Assembly (NCBI GenBank): GCA_039680225.1
Contig: JBDKTK010000095.1
Location: 1 to 37,315 of the forward strand
From: JBDKTK01 sp039680225
GTDB lineage: Bacteria > Desulfobacterota > Syntrophia > Syntrophales > UBA4778
DNA length: 37,315 nucleotides
Direction: 5' to 3'
The notes beneath the pieces are model-generated. The model did not search any database. It saw only the letters and a list, made by a program, of their open reading frames with translations, and was not told the DNA's origin. The translations under genes were made by a program, and so were the position numbers. This document shows, one piece after another, positions 1 to 7,744 of the stretch; the first letter of the stretch is position 1, and each line of letters opens with the position of its first letter.

Positions 1-1488
1 ACGCCGGCCCAGAAAGTTGTCGACGAGATCAAGGCCCTGGGCGGCGAAGCGGTAGCAAATTACGACAACGTCGCGACGGTTGAAGGCGGAGAAGGGATAG
101 TCAAGAGCGCCCTGGACGCCTTCGGCAGGCTCGACATACTCATCAACAACGCCGGGATATTGAGGGACAAGGCCTTCCTCAAGATGGAGCCGGAGAACTG
201 GAAAGCCGTTCTCGATGTGCATCTCAACGGCGCCTACAACGTGACGCGCCCCGCCTTCCAGGCCATGCGCGACAGCGGCTACGGCCGGATCATCATGACC
301 ACATCGGCGGCGGGCCTCTACGGCAACTTCGGCCAGACCAATTACAGTTCGGCCAAGATGGCGCTCGTGGGACTGATGAACACCCTGAAGATCGAAGGCG
401 CCAAGTACAATATAAAAGTCAACACGGTCGCTCCGGTTGCCGCGTCAAGATTGACGGAAGACGTCATGCCCCCGGAGTTCTTTGAAAAAATGAAACCCGA
501 GTACGTCGCTCCCATAGTCCTGTACATGTGTTCCGAGGAATGCAAGGATTCGGGTTCGGTATTCAATGCGGCGGCTGGTTATTACAGCAAGGCGGCGGTC
601 ATGACGGGCCCCGGGAAAATCGTGGGCAGCCCGGACAAGCTGCCGACTCCCGAGGATATCAGGGACAACTGGAGCGCCATCGACAGTATGGAAGGCGCAA
701 AGCCCCACAGCGAGCTCAACGTATTCATGGGCGATGTCATCCAGGCATTCAATGCGCCTGAGGAATCAGCTTCGCCGGGATCTTCGAAGCAGGAAATTAC
801 GACAGTTAAAGGCCTTTTCGAGGCCATGCCCGGCGCCTTTGTGCCCGAGGCGGCCAAAGGGGCTGATGTGGTCTTCCAGTTCAGCATCTCCGGCCCGGGC
901 GGCGGAGAGTGGGTCGCCACCATCAAGGATGCGACGATCAAGGTCGAGGAAGGCAAAGCCGACAAGCCGACGACAACCATTAAGATGGCCGATGAGGATT
1001 TCCTGAAGCTCCTTTCCGGCGAACTTGACGGCATGAAGGCATATACCTCGGGCAAGCTGAAGATCGGAGGGGATATGATGAAGTCCCAGCTGATCGGGAA
1101 AATATTTGATTTCAAGAAAGAGCAGGCAGCCCCAGCTTCATCGGGAGCCGCGAAGCAGGATATATCGACAGTTAAAGGCCTTTTCCAGGCCATGCCCGAT
1201 GCCTTCGTACCCGAAGCAGCCAAAGGCGTTGATGTGATATTCCAGTTCAGCATCTCCGGCCAGGGCGGCGGGGAATGGATCGCCGCCATCAAGGATGCGG
1301 CGATCAAGGTCGAGGAAGGCAAAGCCGACAAGCCCACGACAACCATCAAGATGGCCGCTGAGGATTTTCTGAAGCTCCTTTCCGGCGAACTTGACGGCAT
1401 GAAGGCATATACCTCGGGCAAGCTGAAGATCGGAGGGGATATGATGAAGTCCCAGCTGATCGGAAAAATTTTCAATTTCAAGAAATAG
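1..1488 (+). CDS. SDR (MFE-2-type 3-hydroxyacyl-CoA dehydrogenase) with two C-terminal SCP2 domains, 5' partial
   Basis: The frame is already open at base 1, so the start and the Gly-rich NAD-binding loop lie outside the window; 495 residues are visible. The first part is a short-chain dehydrogenase: NNAG at 145-156, catalytic Tyr codon 343-345 and Lys codon 355-357 (YSSAK). It ends in a PEDIRDNW stretch like that closing the dehydrogenase domain of peroxisomal multifunctional enzyme 2, which oxidises 3-hydroxyacyl-CoA to 3-ketoacyl-CoA. The hydratase-2 domain of eukaryotic MFE-2 is missing. Instead two almost identical SCP2 (sterol-carrier, lipid or acyl-CoA binding) domains follow, encoded by 787-1119 and 1153-1485. 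The SCP-x-type thiolase starts 12 bases downstream, so the pair likely handles consecutive beta-oxidation steps. The substrate (branched, isoprenoid or steroid-like) is inferred only. Confidence 0.85.
   Translation, partial: TPAQKVVDEIKALGGEAVANYDNVATVEGGEGIVKSALDAFGRLDILINNAGILRDKAFLKMEPENWKAVLDVHLNGAYNVTRPAFQAMRDSGYGRIIMTTSAAGLYGNFGQTNYSSAKMALVGLMNTLKIEGAKYNIKVNTVAPVAASRLTEDVMPPEFFEKMKPEYVAPIVLYMCSEECKDSGSVFNAAAGYYSKAAVMTGPGKIVGSPDKLPTPEDIRDNWSAIDSMEGAKPHSELNVFMGDVIQAFNAPEESASPGSSKQEITTVKGLFEAMPGAFVPEAAKGADVVFQFSISGPGGGEWVATIKDATIKVEEGKADKPTTTIKMADEDFLKLLSGELDGMKAYTSGKLKIGGDMMKSQLIGKIFDFKKEQAAPASSGAAKQDISTVKGLFQAMPDAFVPEAAKGVDVIFQFSISGQGGGEWIAAIKDAAIKVEEGKADKPTTTIKMAAEDFLKLLSGELDGMKAYTSGKLKIGGDMMKSQLIGKIFNFKK
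787..1485 (+). repeat. Tandem in-frame duplication encoding two SCP2 domains
   Basis: Two 333-base units (787-1119 and 1153-1485) lie in the same frame at an offset of 366 bases (122 codons). Their 3' halves are almost identical at the nucleotide level, including many synonymous positions; most differences are in the 5' half. This points to a recent duplication or to gene conversion within the carrier part of the SDR-SCP2 gene. The linker between the units is rich in Ala, Ser and Pro. Confidence 0.9.
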
Positions 1489-1500
1489 GAGGAACATAGA

Positions 1501-2709
1501 ATGCCTTCAGGAATAAGGGACAAGGTAGCCATACTCGGAATGGGATGCACCAAATTCGGCGAGCGCTGGGATGCCGGAGGCGAAGAGCTGATGGTTGAAG
1601 CGTTTACCGAGTGCATTGCCGATGCGGGTATAGAAAGGAAGGACATCCAGGCTGCCTGGTTCGGCACGTGTTTTGATGAAGTAGGAGTCGGCAAGAGCTC
1701 AACCCAGATGGCTGTGTCCTTGCGGCTCCCCAACATACCGGTATCCAGAATGGAGAACTTCTGCGCTTCGGGTACCGAGTCGTTCCGGGCGGCCGTTTAC
1801 GGAGTGGCCTCCGGCGCTTACGACATATGCCTGGCGATGGGGATGGAGAAACTCAAGGACACGGGTTACGGGGGACTCCCCCAGCCCGGGTCAAGCTTCG
1901 GAACGCTCAACTGGCTTTGGTCGGCGAACGGGACGGCGCCCGGGTTCTTTGCCCAGCTTGCCTCGGCTTATGCCGCCAAGTATAAAATAAAGGACGAAGA
2001 CCTCAAGCGGGCCATCGCCCATGTCTCGGTCAAGAGCCATGCCAACGGAGCGCTCAATCCGAAAGCCCATCTTACCAAGCCGGTCAGCATGGACCAGGTG
2101 CTGAGCGCCCCGATCATCGCGTATCCCCTGGGGCTCTTCGACTGCTGCGGGGTGAGCGACGGGGCCGCCTGCGCAATCGTCACCACTCCCAAGATTGCCA
2201 AGAAGCTCGGCAAGAAGGACATCGTGACGGTAAAGGCGGCGCAGTTGTCCGTCAGCAGCGGTTACGAAGGGGGCTATAACGAGTGGGCCGGCGAGCATTT
2301 TGTCACGACCAGCCGCTGCAGCACTGAGGCGTACAAGGAAGCCGGGATAACCAACCCCCGGGAGGAGATCAGCATGATGGAAGTCCACGACTGCTTCTCC
2401 GTCACCGAACTTGTAACATATGAAGACCTGCACATCTCCGAGCGCGGCAAAGCGCCGAAGGACGCGCTTGACGGATTTTACGACAGGGACGGCAAAGTGC
2501 CGTGCCAGATTGACGGCGGGCTGAAGTGCTTCGGACACCCGATCGGCGCCTCCGGCCTGCGGATGCTTTATGAGATGTACCTTCAGCTCAATGGAAGGGC
2601 CGGAAAACGGCAGTTGAACAATCCCCGCTACGGGTTGACCCATAATCTCGGCGGGGTGCCCCATCAGAATGTATGCGCAATTACGATTGTGGGCAAATAT
2701 AAGGATTAA
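1501..2709 (+). CDS. SCP-x/SCP2-type thiolase (3-ketoacyl-CoA thiolase family)
   Basis: A 402-residue thiolase; AGGAGG lies just upstream of the ATG. Catalytic residues are in place: nucleophilic Cys88 in ENFCASGTE, the HDCF fingerprint (His296-Cys297), which supplies the second cysteine in SCP2-type thiolases, and His346 in FGHPIGASG. The C-terminal NLGG segment also fits this subfamily. It should cleave 3-ketoacyl-CoA with CoA to acetyl-CoA, or to propionyl-CoA if the substrate has a 2-methyl branch, which is the known role of mammalian SCP-x with bile-acid intermediates and pristanoyl-CoA. It directly follows the SDR-SCP2 gene, so dehydrogenase, carrier and thiolase are co-encoded as in peroxisomes. 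Unlike mammalian SCP-x it has no fused SCP2 domain; that function lies in the upstream gene. Chain length and substrate cannot be read from sequence. Confidence 0.88.
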   Translation: MPSGIRDKVAILGMGCTKFGERWDAGGEELMVEAFTECIADAGIERKDIQAAWFGTCFDEVGVGKSSTQMAVSLRLPNIPVSRMENFCASGTESFRAAVYGVASGAYDICLAMGMEKLKDTGYGGLPQPGSSFGTLNWLWSANGTAPGFFAQLASAYAAKYKIKDEDLKRAIAHVSVKSHANGALNPKAHLTKPVSMDQVLSAPIIAYPLGLFDCCGVSDGAACAIVTTPKIAKKLGKKDIVTVKAAQLSVSSGYEGGYNEWAGEHFVTTSRCSTEAYKEAGITNPREEISMMEVHDCFSVTELVTYEDLHISERGKAPKDALDGFYDRDGKVPCQIDGGLKCFGHPIGASGLRMLYEMYLQLNGRAGKRQLNNPRYGLTHNLGGVPHQNVCAITIVGKYKD

Positions 2710-2721
2710 CGACGGAGACAG

Positions 2722-3108
2722 GTGATCGAGATCAAGGCAATCATGAATTCCGGCATTGAGGAAATCATGAATTTCAAGACGGCATGCTGCTTGCGGCTTT
2801 TCGACATGAACCTTGAGATCCACCTGAGAAACAACGGGTCGGAAGAAGTCAGGCTTTTTGGTTATTTTGACCTTGAAGGAGACAAAGGGTGCCGCCGGGT
2901 CGGCGCCCTGTTTCCGCCCGGCCCCTATCTCATGAAACCCGGGGACCTCAAAGCCCTGTATTGCCAGATGGACGATAATGTCTGGGCTGCACACGGTTCC
3001 CTCACCTTTTACGATATTGAAGGAAAACGCTATTCGAGCCTCATAAACGAGCAGAGGCCAAAGCCTCCCCAGAAAGGAACCACAGATGGACATAATCAAA
3101 TATACTGA
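2722..3108 (+). CDS. Uncharacterised small protein, possibly beta-rich
   Basis: A 128-residue product I do not recognise. The chosen start is GTG at 2722, preceded by GGAGA; ATG codons at 2743 and 2767 are alternatives with weaker ribosome-binding sites. There is no signal peptide, membrane segment or metal motif. The middle alternates hydrophobic and polar residues, as expected for beta strands. Its 3' end overlaps the next gene, an acyl-CoA dehydrogenase, by 23 bases, so the two are probably translationally coupled. Lying between a thiolase and a dehydrogenase suggests a role in acyl-CoA metabolism, but no function can be assigned. Confidence 0.65.
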   Translation: MIEIKAIMNSGIEEIMNFKTACCLRLFDMNLEIHLRNNGSEEVRLFGYFDLEGDKGCRRVGALFPPGPYLMKPGDLKALYCQMDDNVWAAHGSLTFYDIEGKRYSSLINEQRPKPPQKGTTDGHNQIY

Positions 3109-4228
3109 AGAACACAACATATTCCGGGAATCCTTCCGAAAGTTTATAGACAAGGAAGTAATTCCGCATGTAGAGGAATGGGAAGAGGCCGGAATCGTAC
3201 CCAAGAGCGTCTGGAAAAAAATGGGCGAGCAGGGCTTCCTCTGCATGACCGTGCCGGAAGAGTATGGCGGCCTGGGCTGCGACTTCCTTTATTCCGTCAT
3301 TCTCCTCGAAGAGATGATCCGGACCAACCAGTCCGGGCTCTTCGCCTCTCTCCACAGCGACGTGGTGGTCCCGTACATAATTTCCTACGGGTCGGAAGAA
3401 CAGAAAAAGAAATACCTCCCCGGATGCGTTTCGGGAGACATCATCACAGCCGTCGCCATGACGGAGCCGAATGCCGGAAGCGACCTGGCGTCCATGAAGA
3501 CCACGGCCGTGGTCAAAGGAGACGAAATAATAATAAACGGCCAGAAGACTTTCATCAGCAACGGGATCAATTCCGATTTGATCATCGTCGCCGCCAAAGA
3601 CCCAACGTGCGACAACCCGCATATGGCCGTAGACCTCTATCTTGTGGAGGCGAACTCCCCCGGATTTGAAAGGGGCAGGCAGATGAAAAAAATCGGCTGG
3701 CACAGCCAGGACACGGCCGAGCTCTTTTTCAACGATTGCCGGATCCCCAAGGAGAACCTCCTGGGCGAGAAAGGCACCGGCTTCATGAAACTCATGGAAA
3801 AGCTGCAGCAGGAGAGGCTCATCGCCTGCATCGGGTCGGTGGCGGGCGCGGAGTACATGCTGAAGAACACGATCGAGTACTGCAAGGAGAGGATAGTCTT
3901 CGGCAAACCGCTCACCAAGTTCCAGCATACGCAGTTCGAAATCGTCGAGATGGCGACAGAGGTAAAGCTGGGGCGCACTTTTACAGACAAACTCATTATG
4001 GACCACATTGAGGGCCAGAACATAATCATTGAAACATCAATGGCAAAGTGCTGGATGACCGATATGGCGTTCAGGGTTGCCGACAGGTGCCTGCAGCTCC
4101 ACGGCGGTTACGGCTATTGTGAAGAATACCCCATAGCCAGGGCCTGGAGGGACATAAGAGTGGCCCGCATATTTGCCGGCAGCAATGAAATCATGAAGAC
4201 TATAGCCGCCCGGTTTATGGGCCTTTAG
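3086..4228 (+). CDS. Acyl-CoA dehydrogenase (long-chain/isovaleryl-type active site)
   Basis: A 380-residue FAD-dependent acyl-CoA dehydrogenase that makes the 2,3-double bond in an acyl-CoA and passes electrons to an ETF-like acceptor. Visible signatures are MTEPNAGSD (residues 125-133), the VFGKP segment near residue 271 and the C-terminal HGGYGY-EEYP block. The usual C-terminal catalytic Glu position reads IFAGSNE, with Ala. A Glu is instead present at residue 243 in QQERLIA, the place used by long-chain and isovaleryl-CoA dehydrogenases, so the enzyme should be active. It overlaps the preceding small gene, and the racemase starts 8 bases after its stop codon. No ETF gene is seen in the window, so its electron acceptor must be encoded elsewhere. 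Confidence 0.9.
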   Translation: MDIIKYTEEHNIFRESFRKFIDKEVIPHVEEWEEAGIVPKSVWKKMGEQGFLCMTVPEEYGGLGCDFLYSVILLEEMIRTNQSGLFASLHSDVVVPYIISYGSEEQKKKYLPGCVSGDIITAVAMTEPNAGSDLASMKTTAVVKGDEIIINGQKTFISNGINSDLIIVAAKDPTCDNPHMAVDLYLVEANSPGFERGRQMKKIGWHSQDTAELFFNDCRIPKENLLGEKGTGFMKLMEKLQQERLIACIGSVAGAEYMLKNTIEYCKERIVFGKPLTKFQHTQFEIVEMATEVKLGRTFTDKLIMDHIEGQNIIIETSMAKCWMTDMAFRVADRCLQLHGGYGYCEEYPIARAWRDIRVARIFAGSNEIMKTIAARFMGL

Positions 4229-4236
4229 GAGGACTG

Positions 4237-5418
4237 ATGCCCGGGCCTCTCGCCGGTTTGAAGGTTCTTGATTTTACGACCCTGCTTCCGGGTCCGTTCG
4301 CGACAATGGTGCTTTCCGATCTGGGGGCGGATGTACTGCGGATCGTTTCAGCTTCTCGTCCGGACCTGGTAGGATTTCTCCCCCCATTCCTGCCCGGAAA
4401 CGACGTCTCAGCGGCCCTGGCCTATCTGGGCCGGGGCAAGCGCTGCCTCAGCCTGAATATAACCCTGCCGCAGGCAGCGGAAATAGTTCACCGGCTGATT
4501 TCCCAATACGACATCATCCTTGAGCAGTTCCGGCCGGGAGTTATGGCGCGGTATGGCCTTGATTATGAATCGCTCCGGGCGGTCAATCCTGCGATCGTGT
4601 ATTGCTCGCTGACAGGGTACGGTCAGACAGGTCCCATGAAAAGCAAGGCCGGGCATGACCTTAATTACCTGGCCCGGTCGGGCTGTCTGTCGTATTCGGG
4701 CCGTGTGGAAGGGGGACCGAGTCTTTTCGGGATTCAGATATCTGATCTCGCCGGGGGGTCGATGAATGCGGTCATCGGCATTCTGGCCTCGGTGGTCAGC
4801 CGCGACCGCACCGGCCGGGGGCAATATGTCGATGTCTCAATGACGGACGGCATAATGGCCTTGAACGCCATGACGGGTGCGGGCTTTCTTGTCGACGGAC
4901 GGGAACCCCGGCGCGAAGGGGAAGTCCTCAACGGCGGCACTCTTTATGATTTATATGAAACCGCGGACGGCCGGCACCTCAGCATCGGTTCAGTGGAGCC
5001 GCAGTTTTACATGCGGCTGTGCCGGGCGATAGGGCGGGAGGACCTTGCCGATTTAGGCATTGCGCCGCTTGACCTTGCTCCCGTGAAGGACCAGTTCCGG
5101 CAGATAATCAGGAGCAAAACGCTTGCCGAGTGGCAGGAGATTTTTTCGCCGCTTGACGCCTGCGTCGAGCCGGTCTTTACCCTGGCCGAGGCCTTTTCCG
5201 ATCCCCATGCGGTTGAGCGGGAGATGGTGGTGGAGGTTGATGCCCCGGATGGAGGGAAAGTGCGCCAGATTGCCAGTCCCGTTAAATTTTCGGAAACCCG
5301 CCAGGAATACAGGTCGGCAGGGTCTATGGACGTATCCGGCACGCCGGGTATCCTGTCGGAAGTCGGTTTTACAGAAGACGAAATAAACAATTTCCAGGAA
5401 TCCGGAGTGCTCAGTTAG
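4237..5418 (+). CDS. Alpha-methylacyl-CoA racemase-like (CaiB/BaiF family III)
   Basis: A 393-residue member of the family III CoA-transferase fold; TAGGAGG precedes the ATG. The residues point to a racemase rather than a transferase: His140 in AGHDLNYLA, Asp170 in ISDLAGGSMNA and Glu254 in VEPQF. These match the catalytic His/Asp/Glu set of mycobacterial alpha-methylacyl-CoA racemase (His126, Asp156, Glu241), with nearly the same spacing of 30 and about 114 residues. Such enzymes interconvert (2R)- and (2S)-2-methylacyl-CoA, needed because the following dehydrogenase accepts only the S form. The gene sits between two acyl-CoA dehydrogenase genes, exactly where this job is needed. It therefore suggests a substrate with a 2-methyl-branched acyl chain, as in isoprenoid acids or steroid side chains. 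Confidence 0.82.
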   Translation: MPGPLAGLKVLDFTTLLPGPFATMVLSDLGADVLRIVSASRPDLVGFLPPFLPGNDVSAALAYLGRGKRCLSLNITLPQAAEIVHRLISQYDIILEQFRPGVMARYGLDYESLRAVNPAIVYCSLTGYGQTGPMKSKAGHDLNYLARSGCLSYSGRVEGGPSLFGIQISDLAGGSMNAVIGILASVVSRDRTGRGQYVDVSMTDGIMALNAMTGAGFLVDGREPRREGEVLNGGTLYDLYETADGRHLSIGSVEPQFYMRLCRAIGREDLADLGIAPLDLAPVKDQFRQIIRSKTLAEWQEIFSPLDACVEPVFTLAEAFSDPHAVEREMVVEVDAPDGGKVRQIASPVKFSETRQEYRSAGSMDVSGTPGILSEVGFTEDEINNFQESGVLS

Positions 5419-5445
5419 CTCCCGGCCAGCAGGAGAAAAAAATAT

Positions 5446-7311
5446 ATGTCGAATATTATAGTTGATGAACGCGATCAGAAATTCGTCCTTTATGAGCTTC
5501 TTAATATCGAGCAGTTGAGCGGGAGCCCGAGATACGCGGAGATGTCGAGAGATGTTCTGGACATGGTCCTTACCGAAGCGGCAAAGTTTGCCGCCGAGGA
5601 GATCTTCCCTGCGCTCGCCGGGGCCGATAAAGAGGGCTGCAGTCTGGAAAACGGGAGCGTCAAGGTCCCGCGGGAATTTCACAGGCTCTATAAGCTGTAT
5701 TGCGAGAACGGGTGGATGTCATTGAGCGTCGACCAGGAACTCGGGGGCCAGGGCCTTCCGGATATCATGTCCATAGCAATACGCGAATGGTTCATGCATA
5801 ACTTCGCGTTCACCTGCTACCCAGGGCTCAGTGAAGGGGCCGCCAACCTGATCGCGGGATTCGGGATCGCGAAGCAAAAGGAAAAATACCTCAATAAAAT
5901 GTACTCAGGGCAATGGGGCGGGACGATGTGCCTCACCGAACCGGCGGCAGGGTCGGATGTCGGAGAGATCCGCACCCGCGCAGTCCGCCAGGCCGACGGC
6001 AGTTACCTGATACAGGGGACCAAGCTTTTCATCACGGCAGCCGACAGCGACCTTACAGAAAATATAATTCATCCGGTGCTGGCGAGAATTGAGGGGGACC
6101 CCGCCGGGACGGGAGGCATATCAATCTTCATTGTCCCCAAATTCCTCGTCGATGATGACGGATCGCTCGGGCGAAAAAACGACGTTTCGATAGGCGGCAT
6201 TGAACATAAATTGGGCCTCCACGGCAGCGCAACCTGCCTCGTTAACTTCGGCGACAATAATGAATGTTACGGCGAACTCCTGGGCAATGAAAGACAGGGC
6301 ATGAAGATTATGTTCAAGCTCATGAATGAGGCCCGGGTTGGTGTGGGGCTCCAGGCCCTTTCAAGCGCCTCGATAGCGTACCTTCATGCCGTCGGGTATG
6401 CAAGGGAGAGGTTCCAGGGTTCATCATTGATGAATATGCGCAATCCCGAGGCGCCGCGCGTCCCCATAATTCAGCATGCCGATGTCAGGCGGATGCTGAT
6501 CTGGATGAAGAGCCATGTCGAAGGCATGAGGGCGCTTATCTACTACGCCGCGTTCTGCTCCGACAGGGCCCACACGGCAAAAGACGAGGAGGAAGCGAAA
6601 CGCCTGGAAGGGCTGCTCGGAATCCTTACCCCGATCTGCAAGGCGTTCTGTTCCGATATGGCATTTCGGGTCACGGAAACGGCCATGCAGGTCTACGGCG
6701 GGTACGGCTATTGCGCCGAGTACCCGATCGAGCAGTTCATGAGGGATGTCAAGATCACTTCCATATACGAAGGGACCAACGGCATCCAGGCCCTGGACCT
6801 TGTCGGGCGCAAGCTTTCCATGAACAGCGGCAAGGATCTTCAGGGATTGATCTCCGAGATGAACGGCATTGTGGAAAAATATCTCCCGAACCCGGTTTTG
6901 CACGACACCGCGGAATGTGTGAAATCAGCCGTCAACGACCTTTTGGGCGCCGTTGTCTTCTTTATGCATTGCGGCCAGAAAGGTGAATTCATGATTCCCA
7001 TAATCAATGCCTATCCTTTTCTGATGGCGACAGGCAAGGTTGTGCTGAGCTGGCTGCTTCTTTGGGAAGCCGGGATTGCTGATGAGAAACTGTCCGCCAT
7101 CTGCGACAGGAAAGGCGTTGATCTCAATGACAAGCGCGCCGTTGACAAAGCCCTGGCGGGCGACGCAGATATGGCCTTTTATGCGGGGAAAATAATATCG
7201 GCGAAATATTTTGCGAAAAATATCCTGCCGGAAGTGAACGCGGCAATCAACTCCATTAAGAGCATGGACAAATCGTTGCTGGAAATGGCTGAGGCAAGTT
7301 TCGCTCCCTGA
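5446..7311 (+). CDS. Large (~620-residue) acyl-CoA dehydrogenase with C-terminal extension
   Basis: At 621 residues it is much longer than a standard 380-residue ACAD and belongs to the group with an extra C-terminal helical domain, which includes the DmdC-type (3-methylthiopropionyl-CoA) dehydrogenases. The N-terminal two thirds carry the flavin motif MCLTEPAAGSD (161-171), an arginine-rich segment around residues 318-323, YGGYGYCAEYP (417-427) and the catalytic Glu442 in IYEGTNGIQ. Residues from about 460 onward form the extension. Start ATG 5446 has AGGAG upstream. It is one of four ACAD-family genes in the first 15 kb, which suggests several distinct dehydrogenation steps or chain lengths in one pathway. 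Its substrate cannot be told from the sequence. Confidence 0.88.
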   Translation: MSNIIVDERDQKFVLYELLNIEQLSGSPRYAEMSRDVLDMVLTEAAKFAAEEIFPALAGADKEGCSLENGSVKVPREFHRLYKLYCENGWMSLSVDQELGGQGLPDIMSIAIREWFMHNFAFTCYPGLSEGAANLIAGFGIAKQKEKYLNKMYSGQWGGTMCLTEPAAGSDVGEIRTRAVRQADGSYLIQGTKLFITAADSDLTENIIHPVLARIEGDPAGTGGISIFIVPKFLVDDDGSLGRKNDVSIGGIEHKLGLHGSATCLVNFGDNNECYGELLGNERQGMKIMFKLMNEARVGVGLQALSSASIAYLHAVGYARERFQGSSLMNMRNPEAPRVPIIQHADVRRMLIWMKSHVEGMRALIYYAAFCSDRAHTAKDEEEAKRLEGLLGILTPICKAFCSDMAFRVTETAMQVYGGYGYCAEYPIEQFMRDVKITSIYEGTNGIQALDLVGRKLSMNSGKDLQGLISEMNGIVEKYLPNPVLHDTAECVKSAVNDLLGAVVFFMHCGQKGEFMIPIINAYPFLMATGKVVLSWLLLWEAGIADEKLSAICDRKGVDLNDKRAVDKALAGDADMAFYAGKIISAKYFAKNILPEVNAAINSIKSMDKSLLEMAEASFAP

Positions 7312-7345
7312 GAGGCGGCCTGTCCGCTGAAAGGTATTGAACAAG

Positions 7346-7744
7346 ATGAAGGGATATGCCGGGGAAATCCTCGATATTGACCTCGCGGCAGTTAAAATAA
7401 GCAGCCGGGATTTGCCTCAGAGCGGTAGAGGGCTTTTCCCGGGCGGCAGGCCCATATCGACCAAAATCCTCCTGGACGGACTGATCTCCGGCATGGATTC
7501 CCTTTCCCCGGGCAACATCCCGATTGTAATGGCTTCACCCCTCACCGGTGCCGGCGCGCCCTGCTCCGGCCGTTATAATATCTCCACCAAATGCCCTGTG
7601 GCCGACTGCATAGGCCATCACATCAGCGGCGGCGATTTCGTTTTTTATTTCAAAAGAGAGGCCCTGAGGGCGCTCAGGCCCGGTGAAACGGCAGAGCCTT
7701 GCCTTTCTTCAATAAAGGCGGAAGGAGCGGAAACGAAACAATGA
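7346..7744 (+). CDS. Stand-alone N-terminal domain of aldehyde:ferredoxin oxidoreductase (truncated AOR-like)
   Basis: A 132-residue product starting at ATG 7346, with GAAAGG upstream; a TTG at 7337 is too close to that site. It begins MKGYAGEIL, like the N-terminus of AOR enzymes, and keeps LSPGN, SPLTGAGAP and SGRYNISTK, which line the pterin-binding domain in full AORs. Where a normal AOR reads GDxNxGG...AGYDG it has degenerated to GHHISGGDF and then ends. The middle and C-terminal AOR domains and the 4Fe-4S cysteines are absent here and downstream. Its stop overlaps the next start (ATGA), so it looks translated and coupled. It could be a remnant of a decayed gene or a small accessory protein. 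A complete AOR is encoded at 19891-22341. Confidence 0.65.
   Translation: MKGYAGEILDIDLAAVKISSRDLPQSGRGLFPGGRPISTKILLDGLISGMDSLSPGNIPIVMASPLTGAGAPCSGRYNISTKCPVADCIGHHISGGDFVFYFKREALRALRPGETAEPCLSSIKAEGAETKQ

Noticed and set aside
582..1736. 384-codon minus-strand frame with an internal repeat
   Set aside because: The repeat is just the antisense image of the SCP2 duplication.
4237..5418. Formyl-CoA or carnitine CoA-transferase
   Set aside because: The racemase His/Asp/Glu set is complete and correctly spaced.
7699..7740. Upstream TTG extension of the dienoyl-CoA isomerase
   Set aside because: It lacks a ribosome-binding site, overlaps the preceding gene and adds residues absent from the family; ATG 7741 has a good site.
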